Shown: piece after piece, positions 7,032 to 16,236 of the stretch
How positions within the stretch are numbered: position 1 is the stretch's first letter
How the letters are laid out: each line of letters opens with the position of its first letter
Source of the DNA: Streptomyces toyocaensis
GTDB taxonomy: Bacteria > Actinomycetota > Actinomycetes > Streptomycetales > Streptomycetaceae
NCBI RefSeq assembly: GCF_000725125.1
Contig: NZ_JFCB01000011.1
Span: 124,001-188,000 of the forward strand
Length of the DNA stretch: 64,000 nt
Direction of reading: 5' to 3'
Position numbers and translations under genes: made by a program
Notes under the pieces: model-generated
Databases searched by the model: none
Told to the model about the DNA's origin: nothing
The model's input: the letters and a program-made list of their open reading frames with translations, nothing else

Positions 7032-9450
7032 GCAGTCGCACCGCTCCCCGCTTGTGCAGAGGGTCGTTGCCGTTGCCGCACTTGGGGGACTGGATGCAGG
7101 ACGGGCAGCCGGCGTCGCACTCGCAGGAGGCGATGGCCTGGCGGGTGGCCGTGAGCCAGGCCCGGGCGGTGTGGAAGGCGCGCTCGGCGAAGCCCGCGCC
7201 GCCCGGGTGACCGTCGTAGACGAAGACCGTGGGCAGCAGGGTGTCGGGGTGGAGCGGGATCGAGACGCCGCCGATGTCCCAGCGGTCGCAGGTCGCGAAG
7301 AGCGGAAGCATGCCGATCGACGCGTGCTCGGCGGCGTGCAGTGCACCGCCGAGGATCTCCGGGCTGATCCGGGCCCGGTCCAGCTGGTCCTCGGTGACCG
7401 TCCACCACACCGCGCGGGTGCGCAGCGTACGGGGAGGAAGGTCGAGCTTCGTCTCGCCCAGCACCTCGCCGGTGATCTGGCGCCGGCGCAGGAAGGAGAC
7501 CACTTGGTTGGTGACCTCGACGGAGCCGTAGCAGAGCCGGCCCGCGCCCCACGGGATCTCGGTGTCCGTCTCCAGCACGGAGATCGACGTCGTGTCCCGG
7601 GCCACCGTCGTGTAGGTCGGGCTGGCCCGCTCGACCAGGGCGACGGAGTCCTCCAGGTCGAGGGAGCGGACGAGATAGGTCATGCCCTGGTGCAGATGGA
7701 CCGCGCCCTCGTGGACGCTCGTGTGCGCGGAGCCCGCGTCGACCGTGCCGAGCAGCCTGCCCGTGCCTGCCTCGACGACCTGCACCGGCCGGCCGCCCTC
7801 ACCGCGGATGTCGGTCAGATCGGCGGCCCGCTCGCGGCGGGTCCAGTGCCAGGCCTTCGTCCGCCGGCGCAACAGTTTCGCGGCCTCCAACTGCGGGAGC
7901 AGTTCCTCGGCCGCCGGGCCGAAGAGGGCCAGGTCCTCCTCGGTCAGCGGCATTTCCTCGGCCGCCGCGCAGAGATGCGGGGCGAGCACGTAGGGGTTGT
8001 CGGGATCGAGGACGGTGGACTCCACCGGCCTCGCGAAGAGGGCCTCGGGGTGGTGGACGAGAAAGGTGTCCAGGGGATCGTCGCGGGCGACCAGGACGGC
8101 GAGGGCGCCCTGCCCGGACCGTCCGGCGCGGCCGGCCTGCTGCCACAGGGAGGCCCGGGTGCCCGGATAGCCGGCGATCACCACGGCGTCCAGGCCCGAG
8201 ACGTCCACGCCGAGTTCGAGGGCGTTGGTCGCCGCGAGGCCGAGGAGCTCGCCGGAGTGCAGGGCCCGTTCGAGGGCACGGCGTTCCTCGGGGAGATAAC
8301 CGCCCCGGTACGCCGCGACGCGCCGGGCCAGCGACCGGTCGACCTCGGCGAGGCGCTCCTGGGCGATCACGGAGATGAGCTCGGCGCCACGCCGGGAGCG
8401 CACGAAGGTGACCGAGCGGATTCCCTGCACGGTGAGGTCGGTCAGCAGATCGGCGGCCTCGGCGGTGGCCGTCCGGCGGACCGGGGCGCCCTTCTCGCCG
8501 TGCAGCTCGGTCAGCGGGGGCTCCCACAGTGCGAACACCAGTTCACCGCGCGGTGAGGCGTCGTCGGCCACCTCCACCACCGGCAGGCCCGTCAGGCGGC
8601 GGGCGGCGACCGCAGGCTCGGCGGCGGTCGCGGAGGCCAGCAGGAAGACGGGCGAGGCGCCGTAGCGGGCGCACAGGCGGCGCAGCCGGCGCAGCACCTG
8701 GGCGACGTGCGAGCCGAACACCCCCCGGTAGGTGTGGCACTCGTCGATGACGACGTACTTCAGCGACTTCAGGAAGGAGGACCAGCGGGGGTGGGAGGGC
8801 AGGATGCCCCGGTGCAGCATGTCCGGGTTGGTCAGGACGTAGTTGGCGTACTGGCGGATCCACTCGCGTTCCTCGAACGGCGTGTCGCCGTCGTAGACCG
8901 CCGGACGCACCGAATGGCCCAGTGGTTGTGAAAGTTCCTTCACGGACCGGCACTGGTCCGCTGCGAGGGCCTTCGTGGGGGCGAGGTACAGGGCGGTCGC
9001 CCCGCGGCCGTTCGGTGCCTCGGCGCCGTCCAGGAGCGCCGACAGGACGGGCGCGAGGTACGCCAGGGACTTGCCGGACGCCGTCCCGGTGGCGACCACG
9101 ACGGACTCGCCGTCCAGGGCGTGCTCGGCGGCGCGTGCCTGGTGGGCCCAGGGGTGGCCGATACCCGCGGCCTGTACGGCGGCGACGACCTCCGTGCGGA
9201 TCCGGTCCGGCCAGACGGCATGGCGACCCTCGCGCGGGGGCAAGTGCTCCGTATGAGTGATGCGCGAAGCCCGGCTCGGTCCGGACGCGAGCCGGTCCAG
9301 GACCACCCCCGGGGCGGTCCTGGACGGGGCCCCCGCCGGGGGTCTGTCGGATCGGTGATTCTTGGCCATCGGCACCGAGTGTGTCACTGGCGTGACGGAC
9401 AATGGGGCCAAGGCGTCGTGCACGCCTGCCGGTAAGTGATTGAATGCCAT
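6952..9450 (-). CDS. DEAD/DEAH-box helicase with DUF1998 zinc-binding C-terminus
   Basis: This 832-residue superfamily 2 helicase resembles the Hrq1/YprA group. Motifs in order: Q-like WAHQARAAEHAL, Walker A VATGTASGKSLAY, Walker B VVIDECHTYRG, motif III LLASATA, GIRSVTFVRSRRGAE, and motif VI QQAGRAGRSGQGA. The C-terminal DUF1998/MZB module ends with the four-Cys cluster CECDAGCPSC...PKCGNGNDPLHK. I choose the ATG at 9450 (MAFNHLPAG); a second ATG at 9369 is also in frame. It is the conserved helicase partner of the actinobacterial Tad cluster, convergent with it and overlapping by 80 bp. Its role with respect to pili is unknown. Confidence 0.93.
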   Translation of the reverse strand: MAFNHLPAGVHDALAPLSVTPVTHSVPMAKNHRSDRPPAGAPSRTAPGVVLDRLASGPSRASRITHTEHLPPREGRHAVWPDRIRTEVVAAVQAAGIGHPWAHQARAAEHALDGESVVVATGTASGKSLAYLAPVLSALLDGAEAPNGRGATALYLAPTKALAADQCRSVKELSQPLGHSVRPAVYDGDTPFEEREWIRQYANYVLTNPDMLHRGILPSHPRWSSFLKSLKYVVIDECHTYRGVFGSHVAQVLRRLRRLCARYGASPVFLLASATAAEPAVAARRLTGLPVVEVADDASPRGELVFALWEPPLTELHGEKGAPVRRTATAEAADLLTDLTVQGIRSVTFVRSRRGAELISVIAQERLAEVDRSLARRVAAYRGGYLPEERRALERALHSGELLGLAATNALELGVDVSGLDAVVIAGYPGTRASLWQQAGRAGRSGQGALAVLVARDDPLDTFLVHHPEALFARPVESTVLDPDNPYVLAPHLCAAAEEMPLTEEDLALFGPAAEELLPQLEAAKLLRRRTKAWHWTRRERAADLTDIRGEGGRPVQVVEAGTGRLLGTVDAGSAHTSVHEGAVHLHQGMTYLVRSLDLEDSVALVERASPTYTTVARDTTSISVLETDTEIPWGAGRLCYGSVEVTNQVVSFLRRRQITGEVLGETKLDLPPRTLRTRAVWWTVTEDQLDRARISPEILGGALHAAEHASIGMLPLFATCDRWDIGGVSIPLHPDTLLPTVFVYDGHPGGAGFAERAFHTARAWLTATRQAIASCECDAGCPSCIQSPKCGNGNDPLHKRGAVRLLTVLLEGAPEETEGAAGASGGPGTEE

Positions 9451-9529
9451 CGCGGCTGGCGAACCGTCCCGGGGGCTGAGCCGAGATGCCCCAAGGGCGA
9501 CCGCTCGATAGCTAGGTGCTGGAGGATCC

Positions 9530-9871
9530 GTGGACCTGTCCCTGTCGACCGAGACCATGGGCGATCGCACGATCGTCAGGGTCGGTGGCGAAATCGACGT
9601 ATATACCGCGCCCAAGCTGCGCGAGCAGCTGGTCGAGCTGGTGAACGACGGCAGTTTCCACCTTGTCGTCGACATGGAAGGTGTGGACTTCCTCGACTCC
9701 ACCGGACTCGGCGTGCTGGTCGGCGGCCTGAAGCGGGTTCGAGCCCATGAGGGCTCGCTGCGCCTGGTCTGCAACCAGGAGCGCATTCTCAAGATCTTCC
9801 GTATTACCGGCCTCACCAAGGTGTTCCCGATCCACACCTCGGTCGAGGAAGCGGTGGCGGCCACCGACTGA
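9530..9871 (+). CDS. bldG: Anti-sigma factor antagonist BldG
   Basis: The 113-residue STAS-domain protein matches BldG, needed for aerial mycelium and antibiotic production in Streptomyces. The phosphorylatable serine is Ser57 in [13 protein letters not shown]. Such antagonists release sigma factors when unphosphorylated and are inactivated by kinase-type anti-sigma factors. The GTG at 9530 is preceded by GGAGG at 9521-9525. It is followed 112 bp later by an anti-sigma-like gene, with a strong terminator only after the second gene, which fits a two-gene operon. Confidence 0.97.
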   Translation: MDLSLSTETMGDRTIVRVGGEIDVYTAPKLREQLVELVNDGSFHLVVDMEGVDFLDSTGLGVLVGGLKRVRAHEGSLRLVCNQERILKIFRITGLTKVFPIHTSVEEAVAATD

Positions 9872-9983
9872 CCACCACGCTCCTGGGCCGTGGCGCCCGG
9901 GCGGCGGAAGAGAACCACGAGGAGGGCCGGGCGTTCGGCGGCCCGGCCTCTCCACAGCACGCCCGTAGTTGCGAGGGGGATGC

Positions 9984-10418
9984 ATGGCCACCGTTGAACT
10001 CCGCTTCAGCGCGCTGCCGGAGCATGTCAGGACCGCCCGTCTCGTGGCGGCGGCGGTGGCGCGCAGGGCCGGAGTGGACGAGGCCGTCCTCGACGAGGTC
10101 CGCCTCGCCGTCGGCGAGGCGTGCAGCAGGGCCGTGGGACTGCACCAGCACGGCGGCATCTCGTCGCCCGTGAAGGTGCTGCTGATCGAGGAGGAGAAGC
10201 AGTTCTCCATCGAGGTCGGCGACGAGGCGCCCCACGCGGTCCCCGGCGGACGCGCGGGTGACGGACCCGGCGACGCGGACATGGAGACCGAGGAGGACCA
10301 GATGGGCCTCGCGGTCATCAGCGGTCTCGTCGACGACGTCGAGGTCAGCGCCGGGGAGCACGGCGGATCGATCCGCATGAGGTGGCCCACCGTGCCGCCG
10401 GCCACTCTCCTCGCCTGA
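9984..10418 (+). CDS. ATPase-domain anti-sigma factor downstream of bldG
   Basis: This 144-residue protein has the fold signature of an RsbW/SpoIIAB-like histidine-kinase ATPase: an N-box-like segment VLDEVRLAVGEACSRAV with Glu and an Ala/Ser where Asn is usual, then a short DEAPHAVPGG region and a G-box-like MGLAVISGLVDDV. The weak ATP-binding motifs suggest it may bind rather than phosphorylate partners. The ATG at 9984 has GAGGGGGA just upstream. It is co-oriented with bldG and is its likely partner. Confidence 0.9.
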   Translation: MATVELRFSALPEHVRTARLVAAAVARRAGVDEAVLDEVRLAVGEACSRAVGLHQHGGISSPVKVLLIEEEKQFSIEVGDEAPHAVPGGRAGDGPGDADMETEEDQMGLAVISGLVDDVEVSAGEHGGSIRMRWPTVPPATLLA

Positions 10419-10739
10419 CCGGTTCACCCGTACGGCGACTTTTTCACCCGAAGGGCCCCACGAGTGGGGCCCTTCGGCATGTGCGGGTGCCGGTGCTCGC
10501 CCTTACAGTGGTCACGAGCGGTTGATCGCGTGAATTACTTCACGATCGACCGGCGTCCTGGAATTTCGGTCACGTGAATGCCTCAAAGGCATTACCGATT
10601 TCGGGCGACTGGCCGCCCGACGATCAATGGGAAGAGTGCGCGCAGGCCATTTGTATTTCGCGCGCTCTGTTTTGATCAGGTTCCGGTACCTACAATCCCG
10701 TCCACATCTTGAGCTCAGCCCAAGCGTCAAGGAGGACGA
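10419..10739. other. bldG-hppA intergenic region with structured leader
   Basis: After the terminator, roughly 260 bp of relatively A+T-rich sequence precede hppA. It holds a bulged long dyad at 10520-10551 (GGTTGATC...GATCGACC around CGTGAA/TTCACG) and a perfect AATGCCT-CAA-AGGCATT hairpin at 10577-10593 flanked by TCGGT/ACCGA. No small ORF is convincing. The hppA ribosome site GGAGGA is at 10731. Confidence 0.6.
10448..10477 (+). terminator. Terminator of the bldG operon
   Basis: A perfect 13-bp stem (CCGAAGGGCCCCA / TGGGGCCCTTCGG) closes a CGAG tetraloop about 30 bp after the anti-sigma stop codon. Confidence 0.85.
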
Positions 10740-13145
10740 ATGGCGGGGCTTTCCATCTCATACGAGTCGGGCCACACCACATCCCTCGCGGCGGCCGTGC
10801 TGACCGACGACAACCGCCTGCTCGTGGTGGTCATCGGGGTCGTCGCGCTGGCGGCGCTCGTGGTCGCGGGAGTCCTGGTGCGCCAGGTGCTCGCGGCCGG
10901 CGAGGGCACCGACAGCATGAAGAAGATCGCGGCAGCGGTCCAGGAGGGCGCGAACGCCTATCTGGCCCGTCAGCTGCGCACCCTCGGCGTATTCGCCGTC
11001 GTCGTGTTCTTCCTGCTCATGCTGCTGCCCGCGGACGACTGGAATCAGCGTGCCGGACGGTCGGTCTTCTTCTTGATCGGAGCGGCGTTCTCGGCGGCCA
11101 CCGGCTATATCGGTATGTGGCTCGCCGTGCGCACCAATGTGCGGGTCGCCGCGGCGGCGCGCGAAGCCACTCCGGCCGAGGGTGAGCCGGAGAAGGATCT
11201 CACCGCCGTCTCGCACAGAGCGATGAAGATCGCTTTCCGCACGGGCGGTGTCGTCGGCATGTTCACCGTGGGCCTCGGTCTGCTGGGCGCCTCCTGCGTG
11301 GTGCTCGTGTACGCGGCCGACGCGCCGAAGGTGCTCGAGGGGTTCGGCCTGGGTGCCGCGCTGATCGCGATGTTCATGCGGGTCGGCGGCGGCATCTTCA
11401 CCAAGGCCGCCGACGTCGGCGCCGACCTGGTCGGCAAGGTCGAGCAGGGCATTCCGGAGGACGATCCGCGCAATGCCGCGACCATCGCCGACAACGTGGG
11501 CGACAACGTCGGCGACTGCGCGGGCATGGCGGCCGACCTCTTCGAGTCGTATGCCGTGACCCTGGTGGCCGCGCTGATCCTGGGCTCGGCGGCGTTCGGC
11601 GACGCGGGACTGGCGTTCCCGTTGCTGGTGCCGGCGATCGGTGTCGTCACCGCCATGATCGGCATCTTCGCCGTGGCGCCGAGGCGCGCCGACCGCAGCG
11701 GCATGAGCGCGATCAACCGCGGGTTCTTCATCTCCGCGGTGATCTCGCTCGTCCTGGTCGCGATCGCCGTGTTCGTCTATCTGCCGTCGTCGTACGCCGA
11801 TCTGGACGGTGTCACCGACGACGCGATCCTGGGCAGGAGCGGCGACCCGCGGGTCCTCGCGCTCGTCGCGGTGGCCATCGGCATCGTGCTCGCCGCGCTC
11901 ATCCAGCAGCTCACGGGCTACTTCACCGAGACCACCCGGCGTCCCGTCCGGGACATCGGCAAGTCCTCGCTCACCGGCCCGGCGACCGTAGTCCTCGCCG
12001 GTGTCTCCGTCGGCCTGGAATCGGCCGTCTACACCGCCTTGTTGATCGGCCTCGGCGTCTACGGGGCGTTCCTCCTCGGGGGTACGTCGATCATGCTGGC
12101 GCTGTTCGCGGTGGCACTGGCCGGGACCGGCCTGCTCACCACGGTCGGTGTCATCGTCGCCATGGACACCTTCGGCCCGGTCTCCGACAACGCGCAGGGC
12201 ATCGCCGAGATGTCCGGCGACGTCGAGGGCGCGGGGGCCCAGGTGCTCACCCACCTGGACGCGGTCGGCAACACCACCAAGGCCATCACCAAGGGCATCG
12301 CGATCGCCACGGCGGTCCTGGCGGCGGCGGCGCTGTTCGGCTCGTACCGGGACGCCATCACCACCGGCGCGAGGGATGTGGGCGAGCAGCTCAGCGGCGA
12401 GGGCGCGCCGCTGAGCCTGATGATGGACATCTCCCAGCCCAACAACCTCGTCGGTCTGATCGCGGGCGCGGCGGTCGTCTTCCTGTTCTCGGGACTGGCG
12501 ATCAACGCGGTGTCGCGGTCGGCGGGTTCGGTGGTCTACGAGGTGCGGCGGCAGTTCCGCGAGAAGCCCGGGATCATGGACTACAGCGAGAAACCGGAGT
12601 ACGGCAAGGTCGTCGACATCTGCACCAAGGACGCCCTGCGCGAACTCGCCACGCCCGGTCTGCTCGCCGTGATGGCGCCCATCTTCATCGGTTTCACCCT
12701 CGGCGTGGGCGCCCTGGGCGCCTTCCTCGCCGGCGCGATCGGCGCGGGCACGCTGATGGCGGTGTTCCTCGCCAACTCCGGTGGCGCCTGGGACAACGCG
12801 AAGAAACTCGTCGAGGACGGCCACCACGGTGGCAAGGGCAGCGAGGCCCACGCGGCCACCGTCATCGGCGACACCGTCGGCGACCCCTTCAAGGACACCG
12901 CCGGACCCGCGATCAACCCCCTGCTGAAGGTGATGAACCTGGTGGCGCTGCTCATCGCGCCCGCGGTCATCGAGTTCTCCTACGGCGCGGACAAGAGCGT
13001 CGGGATGCGGGTGCTCATCGCGGTGCTGGCGCTGGTCGTGATCGTCGGCGCGGTGTACGTCTCCAAGCGGCGCGGCATCGCCGTGGGCGACGAGGACAAC
13101 TCCGAGCCGGAACCCAAGTCGCCCGATCCGGCGGTGGTTTCCTAG
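10740..13145 (+). CDS. hppA: Proton-translocating membrane pyrophosphatase
   Basis: This 801-residue integral membrane enzyme couples hydrolysis of pyrophosphate to proton export. Key substrate-binding motifs are intact: DVGADLVGKVE, DNVGDNVGDCAGMAADLFE and the C-terminal GDTVGDPFKDTAGPAINPL. The residue after GNTT is Lys (GNTTKAITKG), which in this family marks the potassium-independent class. About 16 hydrophobic segments are visible. The ATG follows GGAGGACGA at optimal distance. It stands alone between a terminator on the left and a strong hairpin on the right. A soluble pyrophosphatase (ppa) is also encoded in this window. Confidence 0.97.
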   Translation: MAGLSISYESGHTTSLAAAVLTDDNRLLVVVIGVVALAALVVAGVLVRQVLAAGEGTDSMKKIAAAVQEGANAYLARQLRTLGVFAVVVFFLLMLLPADDWNQRAGRSVFFLIGAAFSAATGYIGMWLAVRTNVRVAAAAREATPAEGEPEKDLTAVSHRAMKIAFRTGGVVGMFTVGLGLLGASCVVLVYAADAPKVLEGFGLGAALIAMFMRVGGGIFTKAADVGADLVGKVEQGIPEDDPRNAATIADNVGDNVGDCAGMAADLFESYAVTLVAALILGSAAFGDAGLAFPLLVPAIGVVTAMIGIFAVAPRRADRSGMSAINRGFFISAVISLVLVAIAVFVYLPSSYADLDGVTDDAILGRSGDPRVLALVAVAIGIVLAALIQQLTGYFTETTRRPVRDIGKSSLTGPATVVLAGVSVGLESAVYTALLIGLGVYGAFLLGGTSIMLALFAVALAGTGLLTTVGVIVAMDTFGPVSDNAQGIAEMSGDVEGAGAQVLTHLDAVGNTTKAITKGIAIATAVLAAAALFGSYRDAITTGARDVGEQLSGEGAPLSLMMDISQPNNLVGLIAGAAVVFLFSGLAINAVSRSAGSVVYEVRRQFREKPGIMDYSEKPEYGKVVDICTKDALRELATPGLLAVMAPIFIGFTLGVGALGAFLAGAIGAGTLMAVFLANSGGAWDNAKKLVEDGHHGGKGSEAHAATVIGDTVGDPFKDTAGPAINPLLKVMNLVALLIAPAVIEFSYGADKSVGMRVLIAVLALVVIVGAVYVSKRRGIAVGDEDNSEPEPKSPDPAVVS

Positions 13146-13174
13146 CAGCGGAGGGCGAACACCGGATCACGGTG

Positions 13175-13210
13175 CGGGCGGACGGCGCGCAGGGGAGCGC
13201 CGTCCGCCCG
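13175..13210 (+). terminator. Terminator of hppA
   Basis: A perfect 14-bp stem (CGGGCGGACGGCGC / GCGCCGTCCGCCCG) with an 8-nt loop begins about 30 bp after the hppA stop. Confidence 0.85.
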
Positions 13211-13355
13211 TTGCCGATGTCCGCACTTCGGCCGTGAGCCTTCTCTCGCTTGGTGCAAACGGATTCAAAAGTTTCTTAACGGACCTTCGGCGGGTGGGTG
13301 TAGTCCATCCGGCGTGTATGTTCCGGGGCCGAAGGCCATGGAAGGGACCAATCCG

Positions 13356-13928
13356 GTGAACAAGAAGCTCGCGGCCGCACTGTCCGGCGGTGCGGTACTG
13401 GTACTGGCGCTGACGGGATGCGGCGGCGACGACAGCAACGAGAAGCTCGACTCCTGGGCGAAGGAGGTCTGCGACTCGGTGCAGCCGCAGGCCGCGAAGA
13501 TCAAGTCGGCCAACGCGGCGATCCAGAAGGAGACCTCGGACAACAGCACGCCGGAAGAGGTCCAGAAGGCCGATTCGAAGGCCTTCCAGGACATGTCCGA
13601 CGCCTACAAGGCGATCGGTGCCGCCGTGAACAAGGCCGGCCCGCCGGACGTCGAGGACGGCGAGAAGAAGCAGACGGACGCGGTCAAGGAGCTCAACGGC
13701 ATCTCCGCGTCGTACGCCTCCCTGAGGAAGCAGGTCGACGGCCTCGACACCGACGACCAGGCGGAGTTCGCCGACGGGCTCAAGGACATCGCCGCCGAGC
13801 TGGACAAGCTGAGCAAGAGCGGCAACGACGCCCTGAGCACCCTGGAGGAGGGCGAGGTCGGCGAGGCGATGTCCCGGCAGCCGAGCTGCCAGACGGCCAC
13901 CGCGTCGGCCGGGGCCACCAAGAGCTGA
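13356..13928 (+). CDS. Small secreted lipoprotein of unknown function
   Basis: The 190-residue product begins with a lipoprotein signal peptide: KK, a hydrophobic core (LSGGAVLVLALTG) and lipobox LTGC with Cys near position 21. The rest is charged and largely helical (DSWAKEVCDSVQPQAAKIKSAN, many Lys/Asp/Ala), consistent with an extracytoplasmic helical bundle. The GTG at 13356 is preferred for the GAAGGGA at 13341-13347; an ATG at 13338 is in frame. No enzymatic motif is seen. It is monocistronic between hppA and the methyltransferase. Confidence 0.85.
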   Translation: MNKKLAAALSGGAVLVLALTGCGGDDSNEKLDSWAKEVCDSVQPQAAKIKSANAAIQKETSDNSTPEEVQKADSKAFQDMSDAYKAIGAAVNKAGPPDVEDGEKKQTDAVKELNGISASYASLRKQVDGLDTDDQAEFADGLKDIAAELDKLSKSGNDALSTLEEGEVGEAMSRQPSCQTATASAGATKS

Positions 13929-13997
13929 CGCCGCGTCGGCGACGAAGCGCCCCGGGACGCTGCCGCGGGGCGCGCGGGAAGGGGGGCGGCGGCCACA

Positions 13998-15527
13998 ATG
14001 GAGGGCGTGAGTGACGCCAGCCTGCCGCCCCTGCCCTCGTCCGACCGCCCCGAAGCCGCCGCGCGGTTGCGCGACGCCCTGCTCGGGGCCTCCTTCACCG
14101 CCGACGGACTGCTCGAACTGCTCGGCGCCCCCGCGTACGCGGCGCTGGCCCGCAGCGAGACCGTGCCCGCCCTCAGGGCCACCCGCGGGGACACCCCGCT
14201 GGAGACGCTCGTACGGCTCTTCCTGTTGCGGCAGCCGGTGCCGCAGGCGCGCGTGGCGGAGGTCCTGCCCGTGGACGTCTGCCTGGAGAGCGGGTGGCTG
14301 ACGCGCGTCGGCGCGGACGAGCTCGCCGCGGCCGTGGACGTACGGCCGTACGGCGGGCCCGCCGGTGAGGACTGGTTCGTGGTGTCCGACCTCGGGTGCG
14401 CGGTCGGCGGCGCCGGGGGCATCGGCAGCCGCGACGAGGGCGTGGTCCTCGGCGTCGGAGGTGCGTCCACGACCCTGGCCGGCATCACCGTCCGCACGCC
14501 CGTGGCCTCCGCGCTCGACGTCGGCACCGGCTCCGGCATCCAGGCGCTGCACGCAGCCCGGCACGCCACGCGCGTGACGGCCACGGACGTGAACCCGCGC
14601 GCGCTGCACATCACCGCGCTCACCCTGGCCCTGTCCGGGGCTCCGGCCGCCGATCTGCGCGAAGGGTCGCTGTTCACGCCGGTCCGGGACGACGAGACGT
14701 ACGACCTGATCGTCTCCAACCCACCCTTCGTGATCTCCCCGGGCGCCCGGCTCACCTACCGCGACGGCGGGATGGGCGGGGACGATCTGTGCCGCACGAT
14801 CGTTCAGGAAGCGGGGGAACGGCTGAACGAGGGAGGGTTCGCGCAGTTCCTCGCCAACTGGCAGCACGTCGAGGGGGAGGACTGGCAGGACCGGCTCAGG
14901 TCGTGGGTGCCCCGCGGGTGCGACGCCTGGATCGTGCAGCGCGAGGTGCAGGACATCACCCAGTACGCCGAGCTGTGGCTGAGGGACGCCGGCGACCACC
15001 GCGGCGACCGGGCCGAGTACCTGGCGCGGTACGACGCGTGGCTGGACGAGTTCGAGGCGCGCAAGGTGAGAGCGGTCGGCTTCGGCTGGATCACGCTGCG
15101 CAAGTCGGGCTCCGCCGCGGAGTCGGTCACGGTGGAGGAGTGGCCGCACCCGGTCGAGCAGCCGCTCGGCGAGACGGTCCGGGCGCACTTCGACCGGATC
15201 GACTATCTGCGGGCGCACGACGACGCGGCGCTGCTGGAAGCGCGCTTCGCGCTGGCCGCCGAGGTCGTGCAGGAGCAGGTCGGGATGCCCGGCGCCGAGG
15301 ACCCGGAGCACGTCGTCCTGCGGCAGAACCGCGGGATGCGCCGGGCCACCAAGGTGGACACGATCGGCGCGGGCTTCGCCGGCGTGTGCGACGGCACCAT
15401 GGGCGCGGGCCGGATCCTGGACGCCATCGCCCAGCTCCTGGGTGAGGACCCGGTACTGCTGCGCGACCGTACGCCGGCCCAGATCCGTTCGCTGGTGGAA
15501 CAGGGCTTCCTGGAGCCGGTGGGCTGA
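13998..15527 (+). CDS. Class I SAM-dependent methyltransferase (NPPF type)
   Basis: The 509-residue protein has an N-terminal winged-helix-like region (about 20-130), then a Rossmann methyltransferase core with the SAM loop ALDVGTGSGIQALHAARH, acidic ATDVNPRAL, and the catalytic tetrapeptide in IVSNPPFVIS, typical of N-methyltransferases acting on amide or base nitrogens (PrmC/RlmG-like). A C-terminal domain of about 150 residues follows. The substrate cannot be read from sequence. The ATG at 13998 has AAGGGGGGCGG upstream; an in-frame GTG at 14007 is possible. Confidence 0.88.
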   Translation: MEGVSDASLPPLPSSDRPEAAARLRDALLGASFTADGLLELLGAPAYAALARSETVPALRATRGDTPLETLVRLFLLRQPVPQARVAEVLPVDVCLESGWLTRVGADELAAAVDVRPYGGPAGEDWFVVSDLGCAVGGAGGIGSRDEGVVLGVGGASTTLAGITVRTPVASALDVGTGSGIQALHAARHATRVTATDVNPRALHITALTLALSGAPAADLREGSLFTPVRDDETYDLIVSNPPFVISPGARLTYRDGGMGGDDLCRTIVQEAGERLNEGGFAQFLANWQHVEGEDWQDRLRSWVPRGCDAWIVQREVQDITQYAELWLRDAGDHRGDRAEYLARYDAWLDEFEARKVRAVGFGWITLRKSGSAAESVTVEEWPHPVEQPLGETVRAHFDRIDYLRAHDDAALLEARFALAAEVVQEQVGMPGAEDPEHVVLRQNRGMRRATKVDTIGAGFAGVCDGTMGAGRILDAIAQLLGEDPVLLRDRTPAQIRSLVEQGFLEPVG

Positions 15528-15793
15528 CACCGGGGGGCGGGGCGGCGGGTCCGGTCGGCCTCAGGTGTCACTTTGCTGTCATGAGTCGCGTCGTTCCCAT
15601 AGGCACCGGTGGCTCCGCGCGCCTTTCCCAGGGATCCGGAATTTCTGCCGACGGGCCTGAGGGACCGGTTCCGGTCGTGTCGCTGCGGCCCGTGGCCCTC
15701 ACGTTCACCTCCGGTTCGCCCGCACGCCGCCCGGGCGTGGAAGCGTCACGCCCGGGCCGGTGCCGAAGGACGGGAAAGGGGAGCTCGGGGGAC

Positions 15794-15991
15794 ATGGAGA
15801 GCGGACCGGCGATCTTCGCGGGAATGGTGTTCTGCCTGTTCGGAGCCACATTGCTGGCCTGGACCGTGACACGCGCACGGCAGCACCGTCCGGTGGCCCA
15901 GGGTGTGAGCCCCGTCGCATCCGTCACCGTCGCGGGGCTCGTCGCGGTGACCGCCCTGGCCCTCGGCGCGTGGTGCTTCACCCGCCTCTGA
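15794..15991 (+). CDS. Small two-helix membrane protein
   Basis: The 65-residue protein has two hydrophobic segments (IFAGMVFCLFGATLLAWTV and VASVTVAGLVAVTALALGAW) separated by a short basic loop with RARQHRPVAQ. No named family is recognised. The ATG at 15794 has GGGGGAC just upstream. The same frame opens further left to 15581, but that stretch is Pro/Arg/Ser-rich with no domain and I exclude it. Confidence 0.7.
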   Translation: MESGPAIFAGMVFCLFGATLLAWTVTRARQHRPVAQGVSPVASVTVAGLVAVTALALGAWCFTRL

Positions 15992-16236
15992 CGAGCGGGG
16001 AACACCGGCCGCTCGCGGTAACCGACACGTTGCGCTCCGCATGAGGGCGGGCGGAGTCTGGACACTCCGGGCGGCAGGAACGGTGGTAGTCGGGTTACCG
16101 TTCGAGTGGCCGTTGCGGGCTTTTCCCGTTTGACACGGGGGCGGGATGTACCGTCACACTCCGCAGCGTCACCATGACCCGACCCCGGGGAGATCGCCTG
16201 GGGAGGCCCCAGCGTCGACCGGAGAGAAGAGCGAAG

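Noticed and set aside
15581..15793. N-terminal extension of the small two-helix membrane protein
   Set aside because: No ribosome site or hydrophobic signal, and a Pro/Arg/Ser-rich composition; the ATG at 15794 has a good ribosome site.
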